Positions 33,189 through 45,100 of a DNA stretch of 64,000 bases are shown here, one piece after another. The position numbers and the translations under genes are program-made. The notes below the pieces were generated by a model. That model ran no database searches. It was given only the letters and a program-made list of their open reading frames with translations, and was not told the origin of the DNA. The stretch comes from Asterias rubens (Eukaryota; Echinodermata; Asteroidea; Forcipulatida; Asteriidae): assembly GCF_902459465.1 (NCBI RefSeq), contig NC_047066.1:20835047-20899046 (forward strand), written 5' to 3'. Position 1 is the stretch's first letter; each line of letters opens with the position of its first letter.

Positions 33189-36100
33189 ATGGACAAGTCT
33201 TCCGCCCTAGTATTTTTGACCCGGCTGACAGTGTTGTTATCATTCGGGGCGAATGTGCGTGGTTCCCCCGTGTATTCGTTTGTAAACAGTGATGATGGAG
33301 CCGGAGACAACTCGACCCTCGTTGGGAAGCAAGAGTTGCATGGAGTCGGGAACACTTCTGCCGTCCATTTACAGTTAATCCAGGTTAGTTTTGACTGTAT
33401 ACACATTGACATTTTTTTTTTAAAGTTCATTCGGGATTTTTTTGGCAGTTCAGTTCAATTAAAAAAGGGTTTTGATAACTTTTGAATTTGAGTTCAGTTG
33501 CGGTTGTTGATTTAAGATTGTCGCCATGACTTGAATCCTACCTAGTCACTTGTCTGTGAATGAAGCTGTGATTCCTAGAGTGTATTGAAGCATGGTAAGT
33601 TTCTTCAGCATTGTGACATTTATAGTCGTCCAGTTTTTGAGAACAAAAAGTGCAAATCACAGAATCAATGTTTTCAGGATATTTGTTGTCTCCTTGAGAC
33701 TGAAATTGTTAAATATTATACTAGTTTCTCAAAAACAGCAGCACCTTCTTAGCAAGTAATTAATTAGGGAAGTTTTCTACATATACCATTATTATCTTTA
33801 ATGGACGTTTGTGTTTTAATAACACAGTATTTATTTTGTATAGCGCATATTATGAATTGGCATTCCTCAAAGCGCTTAACAGCAAAATGAAAAGCATTAC
33901 AAAAGAAAACAAACTTATATATTCACCAATTAAAGCCCCAAACAAATAATTATACAATTAGGCCGGACCAGCTGCTACCTAAATGAAACCATGTGTTGCT
34001 AGACCCAGTAACTGGGGCGCTGTATACCTTTTTTGAAATTTTGACATAATATCGGTCATGTATTGGAGGGTAATGTTTTCTAAAAGTTATTTTAACAACA
34101 GCTGTGTGCTTCTTACCAAGAAGGCCTAAGTTTTTATGGTATTTGATTTTGGGTTCCAAAAATAAAATTTACTGTATAAAAGCTTCATGTTTAATTTTTA
34201 CAAACTTCCTTCTTCTATACTTTCACTCAGTGTACAGATTACCATGGGCTCAACGCATCTCTACAGTGTGAGTTTATCCGAGCCACCAACGACTGTCGCA
34301 TTGATGATGGATTCATTAACTATCTGGAATTTTCTCACTGTGCTTTCCCACATCAGCTTTTACCGCTTGCGCTTTTCATTCTGGTAAGCTTGGATTGGGA
34401 TTTCTTCTAAGCACTAGTGCCCAATTACATAGAGCTGCTTAACAGTAAGCAAATTTTTATGTTTACTGTGGTGTAACTGTAAGCGCATTTCACGGGTTAG
34501 CAAGAAAATTAGGCAACCATGGGCAAGTTTGAGCAGCCACCATTTGTCAACCTCTAGTCAATGTGCCATTGTTACCTTCGCTTTCAATACATCATGGTAC
34601 CAGGCAATATTGCCCAATATTATGTTCTCACCTGTACCCATATTGACAATTTGTGATCATCATGGATTTGCATTGTGACATGATGTATTGGCTAGTATTT
34701 GGGTATTCAACATTGAAGTTGACTTATAATGGGTATGCCTTGACTGCAGTCATTGATTTTAGAATTGTGTAGGCCTATTGTATGCAATTTCTTTTGAAAA
34801 GTTGTGTTTTAAATGTAGGCCTATGACTGGCCAATGACTCATCCTTGAGCAAAAGTTGCTGTTCTGGAAATGTCACCTTGAAATGCATTGCACTATATGT
34901 ACACTGGTTTTACAAATTAGGAAACTGCTAGGGTTAAAAATGCTAATTGTGTAGTGCCACACTTTGTCCACACACAGTGTGGCACTCTTTATGCATATTG
35001 ATGAAGTACCCATGATAAGAAGTGCATGCATATACTTTGTATTGTGCACTCCTTTTCTGCGCAAAGGTTGATTTCTTCACAAAGAAGGTCAATGAAATTT
35101 TAGTGTTTGATGCAGTATAACAATTTCCTCTTCAGCCCATCCTTGACATGTATGTACTTGAATGAATCATGGATTTCTGCCTCCATCATTCAATGAAAGG
35201 CACAGTGATGTATAAATCTAAATAAAAAAGATTATTGCTAAAAAAGAACTTAAAACGGGTACAACAATCTAGGTTGTTTGTTCTATACAAGAGTAAATTC
35301 ATTCACACCCTCTAGTTTCAATGTATGTCTAAAAGGGCTTTTGCATTCTTGAACCCACCTCAACTCATATCGAGTATGCAGTATCGGCAGCCAAATTGGC
35401 ACACAGGTTACCAATTATCAAAAATCTCTACCCTCTTACAGACTGTACCCAGTTCCTCCTGGGTGGAGTGAAGGAATTACAGTTGGAGTGTTAACTCTTT
35501 TGCCCATAAACACAAGTGTCACACTCTCAGCCTTGAATTAACCCATAGCACCTAGAGCAATGGGAGACTTTCTGGGACGATAGAGGGCAGCAGACTTACC
35601 GGGTAAATCCATTGTTCTCAGAATTATGCGCATGTTCAGAACTACGTAAACAATGGAAATTTACCCGGTATGTCTGCTGCCACCTAGCGTTGGAAAGTCT
35701 CCTATTGCAGTGGTGCCCTGTGCTTTTGGCATGGTACCCTTTGCAAAGTTCCAATACAAACTTACATTTTCCTCATAGAGGTGCCCCGTACCAGAGCAAA
35801 ACTGCCTTGTCCCTTTAGAGAAAATGAAGGCATGCACTCTGACGAGAACTAATTCAAATTTGATATTCTTATAACCGCCCGAAAAGATATCATACAAACG
35901 ACCTGTAATATATATGTCAAAACTGATTGGCAAGTTAAAATGGGAACAAGCTTGACTTTTTTGGGATAAATATAGTTTCGCTCTAGCCTATAATTGCCCC
36001 TGTACATACATTAAACGACTATTATAGTTTAGTTGTGTATTTAAATACACCTTTCTTTTCTCTTCATTTCAGTTTGTCTGGCTGATTTTCCTGTTTGTTT

Positions 36101-39100
36101 CATTGGGAATAACTGCAGAAGATTTGTAAGTATTGATTTTGTTTGTTCAAGTGTTTTAAGTGTAGTTAATTTAGTTGATCCTCTCATCTTAGAGTGTGGT
36201 ATTGTGTTTCTGCTCAAGAAGCTTACATTACTACTTAAAAATGTTTACTCCAAGAAAGGGTTGACAACTTTTTCTCGAACCAGACGCTTGTTTCAACCTG
36301 AATGTCTTTGTTTATATACAAAGGTTTATTTGCTAAAGATTGATAAAATAACTTGTATCAACCTATGGTCATGTGTTTTATTGCACGCGCTGTATTTATA
36401 ATCAGCAAACACTGCAAACTATAGACTCTGTGATAAATGAACAAGTTAAAGGAACACATTGCCTTGGATCGGACGAGTTGGTCTTCAAAAAGCGTTTGAA
36501 ACCGTTTGTTATGAAATGCATAGGCCTATATGGTTGGAAAGACGTTTTAAAAGTAGAATACAATGGTTCACACATATTTGCCCTGAAATTGCGTGGTTTT
36601 TCTTTTACTGCGTGAACTAACACGGTCGGTCATTTATGGGAGTCAAAAATTTGACTCCCATAAATGGCCGACCGTGTTAGTCAAAGAAAACCACGCAATT
36701 TCGAGGCATATTTGTGTAGATCATTGTATTCTACTTTTACAACATCTTTCTAACCATAATGATTTTATAACAAACGGTTACAGAACGCTTTTCAAGGACC
36801 AACTCGACCGATCCAAGGCAACGTGTTCATTGAAAGGCCTTTGTATGATGAGTCAGTCAGACCCCAGCCTGATTAATGCCACATACACAATGTAGTTGAA
36901 GCAGTTGAAGGAGGGTCCTTACAATAGAGGGACAAAAGGGAAAATGCAAAGAGCAGAACCCAAGGTCCAAGCACCACATTGTAATGTTAGTCTAGACCAG
37001 ATTTAAAAAACAACAACTTCGAGCGGCATTTTTGAGTAAAAGTTGGTAACATACCTGATTTAACTCATTTGGGGGTGCTGAATCTGAACATGATGGATAC
37101 CAAGGCTAATTTCTAGTCTTTTACCCTGAAAAATCACATTTAAAACAGTACAGAAAACCTAGCAGACGACGGACTTCTCACATGAAAAATAGTCAGGTTC
37201 TGCTGTGGTTCCATATTGATGTTGTCAGGATACCATACAGGGCAGGTACCCGGGTGCAGGTCAGGTATCCGTAACAAACTTTTGAGTGTACTGGATAGAT
37301 CTGCAATCAAATTGCACTTTCAGAGGGACCAACAGGCGCTTTCAATGTCATTTTGAAAGTATTTGAGTTAGTGTTTTTTCTAATAAAGAGTTATTTATTA
37401 TTTGAACATAATTTCTCTGTGTTAAAAGCACAAAACCGTTGATTATTTTCTCTTATAATGTAGGCCTATATACACTACTTAAACAGGTAGGCCTACCAGG
37501 TGTAGTCTAGACTCAACAATAATACTTCATGGCTTGAAATTATCCGACTAGTAAAAAAAAAATTAATTTTAAAGGATTTTAAAGTAACTAATTTTTCGAT
37601 TACAATTCTCCCTCGTTTTAAAAAGTATTCTCCACAGTTTACGAACCAATCTAACTGTTGTAGGCTAACAATTGAAAAAATCCAGTTTGTTTGTTTGTTG
37701 GCAATATAACGCATTGTTAGTCAGGGTTGTACACACGGACAAATTTCACACAAGAAGACGATAGTAAGATTCAGAAACAAAGGACAACAAAATATGTATC
37801 CCCTCCATTGATAAAGCAATCCAACCCTCTCTTTTCAGCTGGGTGTGAAGAACAAGGAAAAAACAAATATATATTTCTATTCATTATTACCGCTCAATCC
37901 ACAAGTATAGACTCCTACTTTATTTTTTTATACATGTCAGCTTTTTTTGTGTCAGAATAGTTCAAGATACTTAGAGTGCGAAAATCAAGCGATATTTTGA
38001 AGTGTTTCAGTTTGATGTCACTTAATATGTACCAATGTATATAAATTATAAACAAATGTTTTGTAGTATTTGGGCTCCCATCACAGTCCTTACAGAGACA
38101 TTTCTATAAAAGAAAATACAAAATTAATAGTACACAACACATTGCAATTCGATTGAATAATGACTTGCGCGAAAACACAAATCATCATGCAGTGGACTAT
38201 CATTCAGGAAACTGATAAGCAAACATATAATTTTGTAAACATGCCAATTTCCTTTGGGGAGATACAGTTACATGACATTACAAAAATGCCTCTATGGAAT
38301 CGATGCATCAAAGCATTCCATTCAAGCTGATATTTCCCAAAATCCAATAGTGTTTTTCCTAAAATTAACCTGATTTAATGTTATGTTATGATAGAAGTAT
38401 ACCGGAGAAGGTATCCTTGTAGTACTGAAACAACACTGAAACACACGTACAACAGCTTGATGCAAGGAGTCATCTTCTTTTCAGTGTATGTCATCCTTTC
38501 CAGCATCCACTTAAACCCTATACTATAACATGTACAGAGTCATCTAAATCAAAAATCACATACTATCACATTGCAAAGAAGTCCACTGGGTATTAGACAT
38601 TTTTACGATTAGGTTAATTTTTAACTTACTATTTTCATTTTTGGGGGGTTTAAGACTGTTTTTGAAGCGACGGATTTCACAAAGAGTTAAGACTAGTCTT
38701 TTCTCGAGTTAGGACCAGTTACTCGTCCTAACTTAGTACAAATTTTAAGCTTTTAGTATCTCCTATCAACCCCTGTCCTAATAATATGCTGTAGGCCTTT
38801 TTTTTTTTACTAGTGTTTATAAAAACTTTTCTTTTCTTTTAATTTACTTTCAGTTTCTGTCCTGCGCTGACTGCTATCTCTAAGTCTATGAAGTTGAGCC
38901 AGAACATAGTCATATCCTTTTAGCATTATATATAACTGATTGCTGAGTCTAAATTACGGTTATTGTGAATGTAAGACAAATGTTTCTGTGACGGGCAGAA
39001 AAAAACATAATTGTTTATGTTTCATTTGTGACTTATTCATACATCTACCCTGTATGAAGCGCCCCCAGCGGTGGCTTGATTTTCAAATTCATCCATTTGG

Positions 39101-42100
39101 GTTATTCTACTCTTTGATGTCAGGAGAAAGACCCGTCTTTAAACTTCCATGTTATTTCTCTGACTCGTTTTTGTTTTTGTTTTTTTATGTTATGCAATTC
39201 GCCAGACACACAAGGCCTGAAGGCCACTTCAAGGTGTGGGCTACAATTATTTGTTCCACCTGTTCTTAGGGCTGAAACAGGGTTACCCCTTTTACAGTCC
39301 ATACAGTCATCAATCAGAAGCTTGGCTGGTAGAAAGCACTACTTCCCCAACTTTATGTAGCAAATGTCACGACCGGGATTCGAACCCACACTCTGCTGAC
39401 TGAACACCAGAGCTTGAATCCCGTGCTCTTAACCGCTTGGCCATGACACACCACAAGATTTGCTATTAATAAAGGCTGCTGACATGAGATTTAGAAATGG
39501 ATTCCGCATACAATGTATCTTAACCGGTCACACTTCCTTAACCTTTTCTTACGGTGTTACATTCCTTGCGTTCGGTAACGGAGCCCCTGATATCTTCAGT
39601 GCAGTTGCAGCCATCACTAATGCCAAGAATGGAGATGCTGGTCTTGCTATTGGTGCTTTGTTTGGTAAGACCCTACAGATATTGGGTGCGTTCGATTATG
39701 TTCCCCGGGTCGACCCCGGTCTGCCCCTGGTCAGTTCAAATAGCTTTGACGTCATTCCAGGGGCTCACCCAGGTCAACCCAAAGTGCCCTGCTTGTGGAA
39801 TGAGTCACGTGGGCCAATAAACTCACAACTGTACAAGTGTGGCGGTCCTGTGTTTTTTAACAATAACGCCCCACTGCATTTTTCATTTAAACTGAGAAAG
39901 GTTGTCGTCATGGTCGTGCAATAAAGGACCTCGCCTTCAGCTCGGGCCTTTATCGCAGAGCTTCGATCCTGCCGGTTTTAAACTGCCGGTTTTAAGAACT
40001 TTTTTCCACTCTTTTATTCCCTTAGTTAAACATATTTGTTTACTTCACTCATTTAATTCCTTCTTGATCTGTTTGTGTACGGGTATTTCTTTTTCTCTGC
40101 TTGTAATGCGAAGTAGAGTTTAATAATATAGGTATTGCGTAATATAAATGTCCATTGGTATTATTATTATTATTTTTAGTAGTAGTAAATATCAGATGTT
40201 TGTTGTCTTTTCCAGGTGCTGGTGTCTTTGTCACCACAGTGGTCACAGGCTCCGTCTCTATAGCCAGGCCCTTTGAACTAGCTCAGAGACCGTTTTTAAG
40301 AGATGCAATTTTCTACGTTGGTGCAGCCTTTTGGACTTTTTATATTTTGTACACGGGAGAAATATGGACTGCAGAAGCTGTAGGTAAGGCTATGTGGCAC
40401 CAAGGCAATGACCAGGGGGCATGGAGGCAATCGCCTTTGTTGCCTCTGTGAAGTATCAGCCCTGCATTAAATAATTATAAGGATTTAGCTTTGAAAGTAT
40501 TCTTTCATCTCCTTTCTTCTTTTTCCCCCTTTAGGATTTATCCTGCTCTACGTTGGTTATGTTTTAGTCGTTCTGATTGGTCGGAAATTGTACCAAACAA
40601 AGTTGAAACCTAAAGTAGTACGCCTCAGGCCGACTGTCTCCATTGGGACTAACCAGGGTAAGTAAAGCACTGGTTTTTAAGGTTTTCATATAGCGCTTTA
40701 TCACACCCGAGGAACGTATCAAAGTGCTCAGTATTTTTTTCCTGTATTTTGTATGTCGAGCTATAGTTTGAAGTATGAGACCTTTCCCTTTATAGCACCT
40801 TGTAGGGTTAACGAGTGATGTGGCACAATATGCAGCCAATCAGACCACGCCAGGGCAAACCCCTTCTTTTTACGATAAGTGCACTGGGATCTTTAACTTA
40901 ACTGCAACAGGATTTGAACTTGCAGTCTTCAGACTGGCAGTCTGAAGGCTCTTAACAAATATCTGTTTCAGTAAATGGCCAGTGATCAACCAATAGTAAC
41001 AGCTGTTTGCTATGACTTCAAAAAAACGCACCTTTACTGAGCCATCCAGCCCTAAAACGTTTTTCTCTAAAGCTCTTGACTGCAATTAGAAAAATTCTGT
41101 TTATTTTCCTACAGATTTTTCTGAAAATGAAGGATATTCATCTTCGCCAGAAACAGATGGTTTTGGGTACGGAGCTATCTCGCAGTATGTTGGTGACAGA
41201 TATAAACCTCAAGACACTACAAAGGTGCCACATCATCCCACAGGTATCAGTGACAATATTTCTTCCCCCAGGTTGTCAATAAGCCTGGGCAACTACTGCG
41301 ACTAGTTTCGTAGTCAGGACTGTTGATGGCTTAATCGGGTCGCGACTACTACAAAAATAATCGCCACTCTCACTCTGTCCTCTGTTTCAGGCATTTCAGA
41401 GGCGTTGTTAGACACTGAACAAGTCGTCTGCGCATCACTTCTGGGAGAGCAGAATACAGCCATTGCTGGACAGAATGGTCTTCCAGATTTTACCAGGCAG
41501 TACCGTCCAAGTGGTAAGAATAAAAATGATTAGTAGGATTCGAAACTTTGCATGGTGGAAATACGATAGGGAAATTAGTGAGTTGGGGCGGTTCTGAAAA
41601 GAACCGTTGGTTTCAACTCTTACTAATAAATGATGATAATGGGTGCGTTCGTTTAGCTTCCCTGGGTCGACTCAGGTCTGCCCCTGTCCGATCGAATAGC
41701 TTTGACGTCATTCCAGGGGCTCACCTGGGTCAGCCCCCAGTGCCCTGCTTGTGGAGTGGGTAACTTGGGGGCTTGTAACACCATGTAATGACTATCTCTA
41801 ATGAGTTGGGGTTGTTCTGAAAAGAACCGTTTGTTTAAACTCAACGTTTCGATCAGTATGCTCTGATCGTCTTCTGGAGAAAATAAAAGTTTTCTCTAGA
41901 AGTCGATCAGAGCATACTAAAAAGAACCGTTTGTTTTACCTTGACGTTTCGATGAGTATGCTCTGATCGTCTTCTGGAGAAAATCGTCTTCTGGAGAAAA
42001 CTTTCATTTTCTCCAGAAGACGATCAGAGCATACTGATCGAAACGTCAAGTTTAAACAAACGGTTCTTTTCAGAACCACCCCAACTCATTAGAGATAGTC

Positions 42101-45100
42101 ATTGCATGGTGTTACCGCAAATCTTTCTATATGATATTAACATAATATAACCATTCTTATATAGGGCATATCACTGTTAGGTCTCTATACGTTGCAAGTT
42201 TTTTCCTACATGCTGAAAAGGTTCATGTGGAGCTGCATGTTGAAGTATGAAACCAATTCTTTTATATAGCACCATAATGGTCTACAAGGTGCTGTGGCAC
42301 AATATACAGCCAAACCAACCAGAAACACTGGGGCGAACCGAACCCATTTTACACAACTAAAAAACAATTACGTGCATTCACAAAACTTTGCATCCCATCT
42401 GAAGGTCGAAGCTGTGGTTAAGTTTATTGCTGGAGGGCACAAGTGTCACGACTCGGACTCGAACCCACACTCTGCTGATCAGAAACACCGGAGATTGAGT
42501 TTGGTTATTTTAATCGCTCAGCCATGACTAGCCACTAAGGTGGTTTTCCCTGTCATTTTTGTGTGCAGATGAAAGCAGTGGTAATCAACCTTTATTAGAC
42601 GGAGATAGTGATGAGGGAAGTGAGACTGGTTGTGCATGGAAGTGTCTGGTAGGCTTCTGGGATGAGGTCAATTGCCTACTACGAGGCATCAACCCCATTG
42701 GTGTTGAAGACTGGAAAGATAAATCTGTTGTCGGCAAAATTTATGAAATATTCAAGGTATGAATAGAGTATTTGAGTATTGAAGGTGTTGAGTAGAATAG
42801 CGCCCTCTAGTGACCATGTTTGGTTTACATACTTTACTCTGAGTCATGTGATACTCTAGTAAATGGTACAAATAGATCTTCACTCCCTTTTCAGAACTGA
42901 GAAGTCTCTCAAAATTCGAAAATCTACTCCAAATATAAAGCAAGAACATTTAATCTACCTGGCAAGTAGAAACACCCATGGTGTTACCGCAAACCAAATA
43001 AACATTGATACCTCACCATGCAATGCCCCAAATCCCATATAATAACAGTTTTTATTTTTATTTGTCTTGATATAGTCTCCGCTCCAGCTGTTACTTCAAT
43101 TGACAGTCCCGATTGTGGACCACACTGAAGACAAGCACGGTTGGAATAGACTCCTCAACTGTCTGCAACTTATCATTGATCCACTGTTTTGTTTACTTGT
43201 TACAAAGAGTGAGTATTATCTTTGTTTAAGGGCACTAGACACTTTTGATTATTACTCAAAATATATTTCTTAGCATAAAAACTTACTTGATAACGAGCAA
43301 AGGAGAGCTGTTGATAGAATGAAACATTGTGAGGATGGACTCCCGTGTCATCTTTTGTCAGGTGCAGCTGCAAGCCCCCAACCCATACAAACACCTACCC
43401 CCATTTATTACAATGTATGCTCTCTCCTGTACACAGAAACATCAAGGGTATTGGTGGGTGACTTCTTATTTAGTCATTTTTTGTCAGGTGAATCTGCAAG
43501 CCCCAGCCCACATGCACCTACCACCATAAACAATGTATATATACTCTCCTGGTCACAGATATAGGGTATTGGTAGATGTACATGTAGCTTCTACTTTTGA
43601 CGGGGATTGGCAAGTGACTTCATATTTAGTCATTTTTCGTCATGTGCAGTTGCAACCCCCCATTCCTAGACACACATATACCTCCATTTATTACAATTTG
43701 TACTCTCTCCTTTACACCGATATATCCAGGGTATTGGTATGTTTCTTCTACATTTGTCATCAGGTGCAGCTGCAACCCTTACATGCACCTACCCCCTGTA
43801 TATTACAAGGTATTCTCTCTCTTGTACACAGATATATCCAGGGTGCTGATAGGTAACTTCTACTTATGGCAGCTCTTGTTGGGCGTAGGATTTATTTTGG
43901 CACTAATTGTCTTCCTGACTTCCAAGGCTGACCGGCAGCCCATTTACCACTGTGTAAGTTGACCCATAATTTGTTAGCAGTAATTTTAGTCTACAGCAGA
44001 CCCCTTTTATAACATGAAGTGCTACAGGCTCGCTGAGGTCGTGCCTATGTTTTTATGCACAAAGAATAGCCGTCATCCAATAACTTGCCTCCTTTGGCCT
44101 CAGTGAGCGTGCTTTTTGGCCTCATTGAGGGCGCTTTCGACCTCATTGAGGGCACTTTTTGAGAGAGTGGCGTCATATGCAAAAATTATATTCAGGCATA
44201 ACAATTTTCAGACATTTACTTGAAATCAGACCATCTAAAGCCCAGTTCATACTTCCTGCAAATGCTAATGGTTACGAATGTTGACGTCACAACTTCGCAA
44301 CAAAAAATCAGCTCAAGAAATATTGCGTTTTGATCTCCTTTTCTTGTGCTGAGGACACTATACCCTAAAGTTTTTTAAATCTAAATCCTTGGGGTTAACA
44401 AAAGGTGGATCCCTCTGTATTTCATTAAGGTAATTTATTAAGATGGAGACCACCAACATAGGGCTAGATAGCTTGCTCATTCCCAAACCAAGTTTGTCAA
44501 ACCCTGGTTTGAGCGTCTGAAGTTTTATAATATATTTATATTATTTGTTCTCTTATAGGTATTTGCATATGTTGGATTTATTGTGTCAGTGCTTTGGATC
44601 TACTCCACAGCTAATGAGATTGTTAATCTCTTACAGGTCAGTGCACGGAAAACCTCGTCCTAAGTTTTTTGTGTCATTTCACAGGGTTTTTTTTTTTGGG
44701 GGGGGGGGTGGAGGAACGCTGCAATAGCACCCTTAAGAGTCCTCTTTCCCATTCTGAAAATTGTGTGGCTATGCAATCTTTAATTTGTTATGCAATTATT
44801 TTTCTGAAGGATCGCAAGCAACAAGTCGTCATATGAAAGAGTTAACTCAATACGAAATTACAAGTGTTTTGGAGAGATCCTCTGACATCTTAAGAGTTGT
44901 GAAGATTTTTTTTTTAGGATGATGAAAATTGGAAATTGTTTTACCCACAGATGTATGGCTCTGTTTTTCACCTGAGTAATGCAGTTCTAGGTTTGACGTT
45001 ATTAGCTTGGGGTAACAGTATAGGAGGTGAGCAACCTTTACACAATAGTCTTAAACAATTTTGAACACTGTGTATACCATTTTGGCGAGATACCATACTA

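Noticed and set aside
39460-39924. Continuous frame reading ...TSLTFSYGVTFLAFGNGAPDIF... as a single SLC8B1 exon
   Set aside because: The upstream part is intron: U12 donor, branch site and AC acceptor place the exon start at 39553, and the joined protein then matches the family.
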